Source: Plesiocystis pacifica SIR-1
GTDB taxonomy: Bacteria > Myxococcota_A > Polyangia > Nannocystales > Nannocystaceae
Length of the DNA: 64,000 bases
Direction of reading: 5' to 3'
NCBI RefSeq assembly: GCF_000170895.1
Contig: NZ_ABCS01000011.1
Span: 1 to 64,000, forward strand
Part shown: one piece after another, positions 44,832-53,265 of the stretch
Position numbering within the stretch: the first letter of the stretch is position 1
How the letters are laid out: the number at the start of each line of letters is the position of its first letter
Notes under the pieces: generated by a model
Seen by the model: the letters and a program-made list of their open reading frames with translations, nothing else
What the model was told of the DNA's origin: nothing
The model's database searches: none
Program-made: the position numbers and the translations under genes

Positions 44832-46331
44832 TCAGCCCTGGGGCTCGTTGCAGGCCACGTTGATCAGCTGCCCCCCGGCCATGTCCGAGTAGGTGTAGGG
44901 CGAGTCCAGGCCGTCGTAGGTGAACACCTCATAGGTGTCCGGATCGATCTTGTGGGCCGTCGTGCCGTTGAGCGGGACGGCCCAGATGAAGCCGTCGACG
45001 TCGACGCCGATGCCCCGGTGGTTGCCCGTAGTCGGCAGGTAGACGACCTGCCCGGCCTCGAGGGTCTCCATGTCGACCCAGCCCACGCCGCCGCCGGCCA
45101 CGGACTTCCAGATGCGCCCCTGGTGATCCTGGGCGACCCCCGATCCGCCCGCGCCGGGGAGGTCGGGGCTCGTGGCGCTCTCCCACTGCAAGGTGTCGAG
45201 GTTCAGCCGCGCGGGCGCGTCGGTCCACGGCCGGCCCTCGCTGTCGACGGTGATGCCGTAGGAGCTGCCGTTGACGACGGTGTGCTCGAGGGTCTCGTAG
45301 TTGATCCGGATCGTCCGGCCCTGGCCGAAGATGTGGAACCACAGGTTGCCCTCGTTATCGACGGCGGCGCCGTAGGGCCCGAGCCCCCAGGTGGCGCTGC
45401 CGAAGGTGCACGGCGCGACGGAGTGGGGCAGATGCACGGTGTCCTCGACCTCGCCGGTGTCGCCGTTGAGGCGATGGACCCACACGCCCGTCTCCCCGCA
45501 CTGGCCGGGGGTGCCGCTGTCTCCGGTGGTGGTCCAGATCTTCTGGTCCTCCCACAGGCAGGTCTCCTCGTTGTAGGTCCCGGAGGTCCACGCGATCGGG
45601 CGCTGGACCGTCATGCCGGGGAACTCGGTGTGCCAGGCGATGCACTCGTCCTCGGCGAAGGGGCGGATGTCGTCCTTGCCGGTCGAGCTGTCGATCACCC
45701 CGTTCGTATTGGCGTCCACGCAGTCGTCGTGGTCGGCCCAGATCTTGGTGATGCCGACGTGGCGGTTGGCGACGGCCACGGCCCGCCCGTCGACGCTGAC
45801 CGAGGTCCGCGAAGGGTTCCCGCCTTGGTCCGGGCGGGTGTAAAAGCGCGACTCCTCGACCATCGTGCGGGTGTTGATCTTCGACACCGTGTTTTGCTGG
45901 CTGTTGGCGATCCAGATGTAGCTGAACTCGGCCTCCCCGCACAGCTCGCCGCCGACGCAGTTGCCGTTCCCGCCGCCCGCGTCGACGTCGGCGAGGGTGT
46001 CGAACTTGGTCGTGCCGTCGTCCATGCCCTCCCCGGACGCGGTGCTCTCCTCCTCGCCCTGGTCGCCGGCGGAGCTCGTGTCCGGGCCGGCGGTGCTGTC
46101 TTCTTCCTCGCCCTGGTCGCCGGCCGAGGTGGTGTCCTGGCCCTCGCCCTGCTCGGCGTCGGTGTCCTGCTCGTCTTCGCCCGGATCCTCGCCCTGGTCC
46201 GCGCCGAAGTCATCGCCGTTGGTCCAGGTCTCGGGGGTCCCGTCGTCGCCGCAGCCGACGGCGAGCAGGGCGAGGGCGCTGAGCAGACTCGAGACGTAGA
46301 GGGAATTCACCGAAGCGCAACGCGAGACCAT
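44832..46331 (-). CDS. Beta-propeller lipoprotein, tandem copy A
   Basis: The 499-residue lipoprotein has the signal SLLSALALLAVGC (Cys27). A long acidic, Asp/Glu/Gln/Gly/Ser linker with repeats of GDQGEEE follows, then a six- or seven-bladed propeller of the NHL/Vgb type. Blade-like units are FSYIWIANSQQNTVSKINTRT, GRAVAVANRHVGITKIWADH, GPYGAAVDNEGNLWFHI, SSYGITVDSEGRPWTDA, SGVAQDHQGRIWKSV and RGIGVDVDGFIWAVPLNGTTAHK. Six or more cysteines are conserved with its neighbour. Propellers of this type bind ligands or proteins at the outer membrane; no enzyme signature is seen. It is a paralogue of the gene at 46445-47923. Its own TTGACC/TAGCCT promoter lies upstream. Confidence 0.8.
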   Translation of the reverse strand: MVSRCASVNSLYVSSLLSALALLAVGCGDDGTPETWTNGDDFGADQGEDPGEDEQDTDAEQGEGQDTTSAGDQGEEEDSTAGPDTSSAGDQGEEESTASGEGMDDGTTKFDTLADVDAGGGNGNCVGGELCGEAEFSYIWIANSQQNTVSKINTRTMVEESRFYTRPDQGGNPSRTSVSVDGRAVAVANRHVGITKIWADHDDCVDANTNGVIDSSTGKDDIRPFAEDECIAWHTEFPGMTVQRPIAWTSGTYNEETCLWEDQKIWTTTGDSGTPGQCGETGVWVHRLNGDTGEVEDTVHLPHSVAPCTFGSATWGLGPYGAAVDNEGNLWFHIFGQGRTIRINYETLEHTVVNGSSYGITVDSEGRPWTDAPARLNLDTLQWESATSPDLPGAGGSGVAQDHQGRIWKSVAGGGVGWVDMETLEAGQVVYLPTTGNHRGIGVDVDGFIWAVPLNGTTAHKIDPDTYEVFTYDGLDSPYTYSDMAGGQLINVACNEPQG

Positions 46332-46337
46332 GGAGCT

Positions 46338-46367
46338 AGGCTACGCAGGTGGCCGACGGGGGGTCAA
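46338..46367 (-). promoter_or_regulatory. Leaderless promoter of propeller copy A
   Basis: On the minus strand TTGACC (46362-46367) is followed by 18 bases and TAGCCT (46338-46343). The ATG begins six bases later. The same boxes, spacing and distance occur upstream of copy B, so the unit was duplicated together with its gene. Confidence 0.65.
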
Positions 46368-46444
46368 CGCGAAAGCACGATCACCTGGAGCGTCCCGGTC
46401 ATCCCCCGTCCGGCCCTCGATGCAGGGCTCGACGCCGGGTTCGG

Positions 46445-47923
46445 TCAGCCCTGGGGCTCGTTGCAGGTCACGTTGCTCAGCTGGCCGCCGGCCATGTCCG
46501 AGTAGGTGTAGGGCGCGTTGAGGCCGTCGTAGGTGAACACCTCGTAGGTGTCCGGGTCGATCTTGTGGGCCGTCGTGCCGTTGAGCGGCACGGCCCAGAT
46601 GAAGCCGTCGACGTCGACGCCGATGCCCCGGTGGTTGTTCGTCGTGGGCAGGTAGACGGTGTCGCCGACTTGCATGGTCTCCATGTCGACCCAGCCCACG
46701 CCGCCGCCCGACACGGACTTCCAGATCCGTCCCTGGAGGTCCTGGGCCACGCCCGAGCCGCCAGCGCCGGGCAAGCTGCCGCCCTGGACGTTCTCCCACT
46801 GCATGGTGTCGAGGTTCAGGCGCCGCGGGACGTCGTCCCAGGGCCGCCCCTCGCTGTCGACGGTGATGCCGTAGGAGCCGCCCTGGATGACCTGGTACTC
46901 GAGGGTCTCGTAGTTGACGTTGACGACCTTGCCCTGGGCCCAGATGTAGAACCACAGGTTGCCCTCGTTGTCGACGGCGGCGCCGTAGGGCCCCAGGCCC
47001 CACTCGATGTTGCCGATGGTGCACGGGGCCTCGGCGTGGGGGATGTGGATGGTGTCTTCGACGTCGCCGGTGTCGCCGCTCAGGCGGTGGACCCAGATGC
47101 CCGTGGTCCCGCACTGGCCCGGGGAGCCGCCGTTGCCCGTGGCGGTCCAGATCTTTTGGTCCTCCCACACGCAGGTCTCTTCGTTGTAGGTGCCCGAGGT
47201 CCACGCGACCGGGCGCTGCACGGTCATGTCGGGGAACTCCTTGTGCCAGGCGATGCACTCGTCCTCGGCGAAGGGCCGCACGTCGTCCTTGCCCGTCGAG
47301 GTGTCGATCATCCCGTTCGTGTTGGCGTCGACGCAGTCGTCGTGGTCGGCCCAGATCTTGGTGATGCCGACTTGGCGGTTGGCGATGGCCACGGCCCGCC
47401 CGTCGACGCTGACCGAGGTCCGCGAGGGGCTCCCGCCCTGGTCCGGGCGCGAGTAAAAGCGCGACTCCTCGACCATGGTCCGGGTGTTGATCTTGGACAC
47501 CGTGTTCTCGCTGCTGTTGGCGATCCAGATGTAGCTGAACTCGGCCTCGTCGCACAGCTCGCCGCCGACGCAGTTGGGGTTGCCGCTGCCTGCGTCGACG
47601 TCCGAGAGGGTGTCGAACTTGGTCGCGCCCTCGTCCATGCCCTCCTCGGACGCGCTCTCTTCCTCGCCCTGATCGTCGCTGGTGGTGTCCGGACCGGCGG
47701 TGCTGTCTTCTTCCTCGCCCTGGTCGTCGGCCGAGGTCACGTCCTGGCTGTCGCCCTGCTCGGCGTCGGTGTCTTGCTCGTCGCCCTGCTCCGCGCCGAT
47801 CTCGTCGCCGTTGGTCCCCGTGTCGGGGGTCCCGTCGTCGCCGCAGCCGGCGGCCATCAGCGCGAGGGCGCTGAGCAGACTCGAGACGTAGAGGGAACCC
47901 GCCGAAGCACCACGCAAAACCAT
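46445..47923 (-). CDS. Beta-propeller lipoprotein, tandem copy B
   Basis: The 492-residue paralogue of copy A has the signal SLLSALALMAAGC (Cys27). The acidic linker is shorter and differently arranged, but the propeller is nearly the same: FSYIWIANSSENTVSKINTRT, GRAVAIANRQVGITKIWADH, GPYGAAVDNEGNLWFYI, GSYGITVDSEGRPWDDV, RGIGVDVDGFIWAVPLNGTTAHK and the C-terminal YTYSDMAGGQL. Cysteine positions agree. The linkers have diverged most, as expected after a tandem duplication with relaxed selection there. It follows the GT-C gene by only 32 bp, and its promoter overlaps that gene's stop. Confidence 0.8.
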   Translation of the reverse strand: MVLRGASAGSLYVSSLLSALALMAAGCGDDGTPDTGTNGDEIGAEQGDEQDTDAEQGDSQDVTSADDQGEEEDSTAGPDTTSDDQGEEESASEEGMDEGATKFDTLSDVDAGSGNPNCVGGELCDEAEFSYIWIANSSENTVSKINTRTMVEESRFYSRPDQGGSPSRTSVSVDGRAVAIANRQVGITKIWADHDDCVDANTNGMIDTSTGKDDVRPFAEDECIAWHKEFPDMTVQRPVAWTSGTYNEETCVWEDQKIWTATGNGGSPGQCGTTGIWVHRLSGDTGDVEDTIHIPHAEAPCTIGNIEWGLGPYGAAVDNEGNLWFYIWAQGKVVNVNYETLEYQVIQGGSYGITVDSEGRPWDDVPRRLNLDTMQWENVQGGSLPGAGGSGVAQDLQGRIWKSVSGGGVGWVDMETMQVGDTVYLPTTNNHRGIGVDVDGFIWAVPLNGTTAHKIDPDTYEVFTYDGLNAPYTYSDMAGGQLSNVTCNEPQG

Positions 47924-47929
47924 GGGCTC

Positions 47930-47959
47930 AGGCTACGCAAGCGGCGAAGCTGGGGTCAA
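47930..47959 (-). promoter_or_regulatory. Leaderless promoter of propeller copy B, overlapping the upstream stop codon
   Basis: On the minus strand TTGACC (47954-47959) contains the TGA stop of the upstream GT-C gene. TAGCCT (47930-47935) follows after 18 bases and the ATG six bases later. Copy A has the same arrangement, including a remnant of the upstream gene's last codons (TTTCGCGTTGACC). Confidence 0.65.
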
Positions 47960-49596
47960 CGCGAAATGCGCGGCATGTCGGCAATTCCGTGTTCTGCGTC
48001 GACCCAACTGTCGTCGAGGCGCCGCCAAAACTGCACCCGGCCAATGCGCGGCGCGCTGCGATCGAGACGGTAGTGGGCGCGCAAAAAGGTCTGGAGCGCG
48101 CCGAACTCCCGGCGAGGAACGGTGGATCCGAGCACGATGAAGCGCGGCCGGGTGCGCTCGAGATCGTCGAGCAAGGTCTGGGCGTGCTCGGTCTCGACGA
48201 AGCGCAGCGGCGTCGAGGGGCGCCGCCAGGTGTCGTCGTTGGGCTGGCTCAGGATGCCCAGGGACTTGTAGACGCGGCTGGCCGAGAGCTGACCCGTCAG
48301 CGGGTAGACGTCCCACAGGTGCCAGCCCCACACCCACACCCGGTCGCCGGGCTCGCCATGCTCGATCAGGTGGGCGGCGATCCGGCGGCCGCCGGTGTCG
48401 TGGGCGCGGGCCCGGCTGCGCCGCTCGGCGTCGAGCAGCAGGCCGCAGCGGAGCACCAGGCCCAGGGCGAGCGCGCTGGCCACGACTCGCGGAACCCAGT
48501 GCGCCCGGCAGCGCCTCCCCCACAAGCCCCATGGGGCCGCGGCGGCCAGACACGCCGGGGCGGCGCAGGCCAGGAAGTAGCCCTTGTAAAAGCGAAGGCC
48601 GAGGCTCGCGGCGAACAGGGTGGCGCCGAGCCAGGCCAAGACCCAGGCCAGCTCGCGGCGCTCGGCCTCGCTGGCGGCCGTGTGCTTGGGGAGCGCGGCC
48701 GCGCCGGCGAAGGCGGCCAGGGCCAGGGGCAGGCCCAGGAAGTGCGCGCTGGCGAGGAGCCCCTCCCCCACTCCCGAGCCGGACCCCGGAGCGGACGCGG
48801 ACCCAGCCAGCTTGGCGTTGACGTAGCGCAGCCCCCAGCGGTTGACGACGTAGCCGTCGAGCAGCGCCCCGAGCTCGCCGCGACCCAAGTAGAGCGCGGC
48901 GAGGGGCAGGTGCGCGAGGCAAAAGCCCGCCAGCACCCACGCCGGCTCGCGCCAGCTCGCGCGCCGGGCCTCGCTCGAGGCCTGCGCCTGAGCCCGGGCG
49001 CCCATGGCCAGCAAGACCACCAAGACCACGCCGTCGGGTCGCTTGCACAGCGCGGCACAGCCCGCGGCGGCCCCGGCCGCGAGCCACAGCGTCGGCCGCC
49101 AGCGCGGCGACTGGCTCCGCCAAGCCTCGATTCCGAGGCCGAAGGCGAGGATCTGCGGCAGGTTCGCCCACGTGACGTAGTTGGCGTCCATGGAGTCGAG
49201 GAAGGCGTCGTGCAGGCCGTAGAGCCCCGCCGCGACCACGCTCGCCAGCCGCCCCCAGCTGCGCCAGGCAACGGCCGCCACCGCGGCCAGGCTGCCCAGC
49301 GCCCACAGGTTGGCGAACACCTGAAAGCGCGCGATGTCTCGGCCCTCGGGGCCCGCGAAGGCCCGCGCCAGCCAAAAGCTCCCCGGGGCCTTGAGCTCGA
49401 GGGTGTCGACGTAGGGCAGCCCGCCCGCGTCGAGGACCATGGCGTTGTAGAGCATGCCCGCGACGTCGTGGGACACGAAGCCGCCCTGCACGAAGGCCGG
49501 CCAGCGCAGCCACAGCGAGGCGAGCATGAGGAGGGCGAGCGCGACCAAGGTCGCCGCCGTGCCCATCGCTTGCTTCCGCGCGTCCATGGCGTGCAC
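47956..49596 (-). CDS. GT-C-type membrane glycosyltransferase-like protein
   Basis: The 546-residue protein has about ten hydrophobic helices in its first 400 residues. SLWLRWPAFVQGGFVSHDVAGMLYNAMVLDAGGLPYVDTLELKAPGSFWLAR near the N-terminus resembles the first periplasmic loop of GT-C (GT39/ArnT-like) enzymes, which carries an acidic catalytic residue and transfers sugars from polyprenyl-linked donors. The C-terminal 140 residues are soluble (GDRVWVWGWHLWDVYPLTGQL...PRFIVLGSTVPRREF). The GTG start directly follows the TGA of the M1-like/barrel gene (an ATG lies three codons on), so it is coupled to that gene. Acceptor unknown. Confidence 0.75.
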   Translation of the reverse strand: MHAMDARKQAMGTAATLVALALLMLASLWLRWPAFVQGGFVSHDVAGMLYNAMVLDAGGLPYVDTLELKAPGSFWLARAFAGPEGRDIARFQVFANLWALGSLAAVAAVAWRSWGRLASVVAAGLYGLHDAFLDSMDANYVTWANLPQILAFGLGIEAWRSQSPRWRPTLWLAAGAAAGCAALCKRPDGVVLVVLLAMGARAQAQASSEARRASWREPAWVLAGFCLAHLPLAALYLGRGELGALLDGYVVNRWGLRYVNAKLAGSASAPGSGSGVGEGLLASAHFLGLPLALAAFAGAAALPKHTAASEAERRELAWVLAWLGATLFAASLGLRFYKGYFLACAAPACLAAAAPWGLWGRRCRAHWVPRVVASALALGLVLRCGLLLDAERRSRARAHDTGGRRIAAHLIEHGEPGDRVWVWGWHLWDVYPLTGQLSASRVYKSLGILSQPNDDTWRRPSTPLRFVETEHAQTLLDDLERTRPRFIVLGSTVPRREFGALQTFLRAHYRLDRSAPRIGRVQFWRRLDDSWVDAEHGIADMPRISR

Positions 49597-52500
49597 TCAA
49601 AAGGGCTGGGTGAAGTTGATGTAGATGCTGTACGGGACGAGGAAGCCCTGGGCGTCCTCTGGGGGGCGGCCCTGGACCTCGGCGAGGTAGCCGGGGAAGG
49701 TCTCGCCCAGGCAGGTGCGCCCGGTCTTGCGCCCGATCGGCACGGCGACGTCGAGGCGGAAGAACTGGGGCGTGACCCCGAGGATCTGCAAGCGCGCCGT
49801 CAGGCCGTAGCCGACCTGCCCGTACCAGGTGCCGCGCCCAAACCAGCCCGCGATGCGCTCGCACGGAGACACCGTCGCGACCCCGCCAAACAGCGCCCCG
49901 CCGATGGTCCGCAGCCACATCAGGTTGAGCGCCGGGATGCGCAGGTCGTCGACCCACACGTGGCGGTACTCCATGCGCCCCATGGCCACGGCCCGACCAA
50001 ACAGCTCGTTGCCGCCAAAGCCCGCCAGGCCCCCGTTGCCGCCAGCGCGCTGGAGCGAGCGGAACTCGAGGTCGGAGCGCAGCGGCAGGCCCATGCTGGC
50101 TTGCAAGCGCGTGGCGATGACGTGGTGATGGGCGATGCGCCACAGCTGCGACCAGCCGGCGTCGAGGCCGAGGACGAAGCGGTGGTCCGTGGCCCCGTCG
50201 ACGCGCACGGTCTGCGAGGCCGACACGCCCACGCTGATCGAGTGGCCGCGCTCGGGCCACAGGGTGAACTTGCGGTTGTCGTGGATCAGCCGCAGGGACT
50301 CGTTGAGCCGGACCCCGCCGGACTCGTCGAGGCCGCTGCGGTTGAGCCACGAGACGCTCAGAGAGTTGCGCACCCGCAGCTTGCGGCGCTGCCGGTTGCG
50401 CTTGCCGCCAAAGTAGACGCTCGACGCGATCGACCCGCCGAAGTTGGTCTCGCGGTCGGTGAAGGTCGAAAAGTGCAGCGTGTGGCGGAGGTCCCGGCGC
50501 AGGCTCGCCTCGAAGATGGCGAAGGCCGAGACGGCGTTGATGCGCGCCTGGGGGGTCGTGGCCGTGGCGAACTCGGACGCGGCGAAGGTCAGGCCGAAGC
50601 CGTTGTAGAGGAAGCGGGCCTTGGCGGGGTTGCGGTCGTTGAACAGCGGGTCGTTGTTGTCGCCGCGGTTGAAGCGGCCCACGGGGACGCGCGAGACCTG
50701 GGTCAGGCGGCTGCGCGGGTCGAGGCGGACGACCTCGAGGTCGCCGTCGGTCTCGAGCACGAAGGTGTGCCGGTGCCAGGCGGGCTGGTCGAGCAGGCTC
50801 TCGCCCGGGGCCGCCTCGCCGTTCCAGACCAGGTAGTGGTCGCCCCCGCCCCGCTCGGCCACGTAGACCTGCACCGGCTCGATCACCGCGTGCTCGCCGT
50901 CGCGGACGATGTCGATCTCGTGGCGCCAGCGCCCGTCCGCGCCCTTGGTCGAGCGGACGTCGGCGATGGCGTAGTCGACGTCTGGGTAGGGCCCGAGCCA
51001 CTGGTCGAAGAACCACCCGAGCTCCCGGCCCCAGGCCTGCTCGGCGAGCTGCACCGGGTCCTGGCCCGGGTCCGCGACGGCGGCGGTGTAGAAGTCTGCC
51101 AGCGCCTGCTCGCCGATGAGGTCGACGAGCTTTTCATGGATCCGCCGCCCCGTGGGCAGCTCGTGGGCGAAGTAGAGCGGGTGGTAGCGCACCGGCATCT
51201 TGTCTTCGCTGCCGCGAAAGTAGGCCGAGGAGAACGCGGCCTGCCCCGAGTAGAGGAAGTGGTCGATGGCCGGGACGAAGGTGAAGGACGCGAGCAGGTC
51301 CGCGGCGAACTCGTCCCGGAGCTCGCGCTGGCGCTGCCACAGCTGGGCCAGGCCCACGCCCAGGGCGCTCGACAGCCACAGGTCCACGGAGCCGTCGCGG
51401 CCCCCGACGAAGTGCCCGTAGGCGATCAGGTCCGCGACCGCGCGGGCGACCTGGATGTCGTGGAACTTGGCCAGGCGATCGGTGGCGATGAGCTCGAGGT
51501 ACTGGTCGCTGACCATCACCGCGGTCGGATGAAACTGGGCCACGTCCGTGCGCAGCGGCCCCTGGACCACGGTCAGCTGGGCGTCCGGGGCCGGCTCGAT
51601 GCCCGTCGCGCTGGCGATGTCGAGGCTCTCCTTGGCGATGGCGTGGACGTGGCCCGCGATGTCGCGCAGCGGGTGCAGCAGGCTCTCGTCGGGGTAGCGA
51701 TCGCCCGGGCGGCGAGTGATGCTGAGCACGCGGACCTCGACGCCCCGGTGCCAGATGGTCTCGTGGTGCCAGCGCGGGCCCCAGAACACCGCCGGGTAAG
51801 CGATGGGCGCGTCGGGGTTGGTCGTCTCGCGGGTGACGACGAGCTCTTGCCCGCGCAGGCCCTTGTCTTGTTCGCGGCTCGGCTCGGTGCCCGGGACCCA
51901 GTCCGGCACAGCACCAAAGCGGGCCCCCGAGACGGTCCACCGCGTCGGCGCGACGACCCGGCCCTCGCTGGGCAGCCACGCCCCGCCGCGGGCCGGCTCG
52001 CTGGGCAGCGGCGCGATGGCCCCGGACAAGCTGCAGCGCCGCCACACGCAGCCCAGCGGCCAGTAGCGATGGGGCAGCTCGACGCGGTAGTCGAGGGTGA
52101 CCGCGAGGGCGCCGGCCGGCACCGGCACGCTCAGGTCTCGGCGTCCGCCGACGCGCTCGACCTCGACCTCCACCTCGCTGCCGTCGCCGAGGCGAACGCG
52201 GGCGCCGGTGAGCTCGAGGCGCGCCCGCTCCGAAGCGCCGGCGACGTAGGTGGCGAGGGCAATCTCGTCGAGGTCGCGGGGCTCTTCGGCCATGAACTCG
52301 GCGAAGTCGAGCAGGCGCAGGGTCCGGTCGGCGCCGGCGCTCGACTCGAGCTCGTAGGTCGCGGTGCCGTCGACCCGCGCGCGGCGTCGCGGGATGCGAC
52401 GGCCCTCGTCGCCCGCGCCCGCCGTCGCCACGGGACGATCGCCCCCTCGCCACACGGTCAGGTCGACGTCGACGGAGGCGACGCGCGGCTCGCCGTCGGT

Positions 52501-52800
52501 CGCGTCCGAGACAACCCCACGGCTACCCGCGGTGTCCTCTGACGCATCCGAAGGCGCGCGCTCGGGGGAGACGGGGGAGATCGGAGGCGTCGATGCGGGC
52601 GCTTGCGCGAAGGCTCGACCGGCGCTCGCTCCGAGCCCCAACACGAAGCACAGAGCGAGCACGAAGGTCCCGAATGCGGCCGTCCGATTCCTCCGCCACG
52701 GCGCCGCGGCGGCCCCCGACCCCGCGACGCGAATGCGACGAATGGGCCCGTGCTCTCGCAGCGAGTCCGTCGACTTCGTCGTGTTGTCGTTCGCGTTCAA
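49597..52800 (-). CDS. Inactive M1 peptidase-like domain fused to a C-terminal outer-membrane beta-barrel
   Basis: The 1,067-residue protein has a signal region (FGTFVLALCFVLGLGASAGRAFA). The middle (about 100-640) follows the M1 aminopeptidase layout, ending with LGWFFDQWLGPYPDVDYAI, a typical M1 motif. But where the zinc site HExxH should be it reads IQVARAVADLIAYGHFVGG, and the NEGFA position is SSALGVGLA, so it lacks metal ligands. The last 350 residues alternate strands (LRHTLHFSTFTDRETNFGGS, SISVGVSASQTVRVDG, QASMGLPLRSDLEF, PQFFRLDVAVPIG) and finish YSIYINFTQPF, an outer-membrane barrel signature like BamA/D15 proteins. A surface-exposed non-catalytic M1 module on a barrel is the reading. 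The start is probably a TTG at 52800, uncertain. Confidence 0.75.
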   Translation of the reverse strand: MNANDNTTKSTDSLREHGPIRRIRVAGSGAAAAPWRRNRTAAFGTFVLALCFVLGLGASAGRAFAQAPASTPPISPVSPERAPSDASEDTAGSRGVVSDATDGEPRVASVDVDLTVWRGGDRPVATAGAGDEGRRIPRRRARVDGTATYELESSAGADRTLRLLDFAEFMAEEPRDLDEIALATYVAGASERARLELTGARVRLGDGSEVEVEVERVGGRRDLSVPVPAGALAVTLDYRVELPHRYWPLGCVWRRCSLSGAIAPLPSEPARGGAWLPSEGRVVAPTRWTVSGARFGAVPDWVPGTEPSREQDKGLRGQELVVTRETTNPDAPIAYPAVFWGPRWHHETIWHRGVEVRVLSITRRPGDRYPDESLLHPLRDIAGHVHAIAKESLDIASATGIEPAPDAQLTVVQGPLRTDVAQFHPTAVMVSDQYLELIATDRLAKFHDIQVARAVADLIAYGHFVGGRDGSVDLWLSSALGVGLAQLWQRQRELRDEFAADLLASFTFVPAIDHFLYSGQAAFSSAYFRGSEDKMPVRYHPLYFAHELPTGRRIHEKLVDLIGEQALADFYTAAVADPGQDPVQLAEQAWGRELGWFFDQWLGPYPDVDYAIADVRSTKGADGRWRHEIDIVRDGEHAVIEPVQVYVAERGGGDHYLVWNGEAAPGESLLDQPAWHRHTFVLETDGDLEVVRLDPRSRLTQVSRVPVGRFNRGDNNDPLFNDRNPAKARFLYNGFGLTFAASEFATATTPQARINAVSAFAIFEASLRRDLRHTLHFSTFTDRETNFGGSIASSVYFGGKRNRQRRKLRVRNSLSVSWLNRSGLDESGGVRLNESLRLIHDNRKFTLWPERGHSISVGVSASQTVRVDGATDHRFVLGLDAGWSQLWRIAHHHVIATRLQASMGLPLRSDLEFRSLQRAGGNGGLAGFGGNELFGRAVAMGRMEYRHVWVDDLRIPALNLMWLRTIGGALFGGVATVSPCERIAGWFGRGTWYGQVGYGLTARLQILGVTPQFFRLDVAVPIGRKTGRTCLGETFPGYLAEVQGRPPEDAQGFLVPYSIYINFTQPF

Positions 52801-53265
52801 GGGCCCGGCGCGGAGCGTAACGCGTGCGCTCGTCCGCGTCGCCTCCGCCTTGTGCGCGAGGCGTGGCGATGGGTCTTCCCGAGTCGATGACCAGGCGTCG
52901 AGTTTCCTTCACGACTTTTTTGTGAATCCTCGAAAGCTGGCGATTTCGCGGCTTTATTGCCGAGCAGAGCGAGTCATGCCTACCCGCCCCGACCCCTGGA
53001 CGGGCGCGTGGCTCCAGCCACACGGCTCGCTTTTTCCCACCAGCTGGGCAGCTGCCCAGCGCTTGGCGGCGCGAGGGTGAACGGACAGGCCCGTTTCGCC
53101 CCGCCCTGTTCGTGGCGCTTCGTACCAACCCTGGACCGGGCCAGGACCGGGCTCGGACTTCAGGCTGGAGCACCTGGATGCGCGTCCGGTACTGGCCAAA
53201 TTTTTGGCGACTCAATTCTTCACGCGGAGTTTGACAGGTGCACTCCGACGTAAGACGCTCAAAGC
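52801..53265. other. Intergenic region upstream of the OmpA-like gene
   Basis: This 465-bp divergent gap contains a T-rich patch near 52913-52926, an 18-bp palindrome (53043-53060) and TTGACA at 53231-53236. That TTGACA could be the -35 of the OmpA-like gene, although no well-spaced -10 follows. For the minus-strand gene, TACGCT lies about 13 bases upstream of its TTG. No RNA gene is seen. Reading frames here are not conserved with any protein I know. Confidence 0.4.
53043..53060. repeat. 18-bp perfect palindrome (possible operator)
   Basis: GCTGGGCAGCTGCCCAGC is self-complementary with no loop, which suits a dimeric regulator rather than a terminator. It lies about 205 bp upstream of the OmpA-like start codon. 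Confidence 0.45.

Noticed and set aside
47989..52542. A 1,517-residue open frame on the plus strand
   Set aside because: It lies opposite the GT-C and M1-like genes, has no domain, and its composition is that of an antisense shadow.
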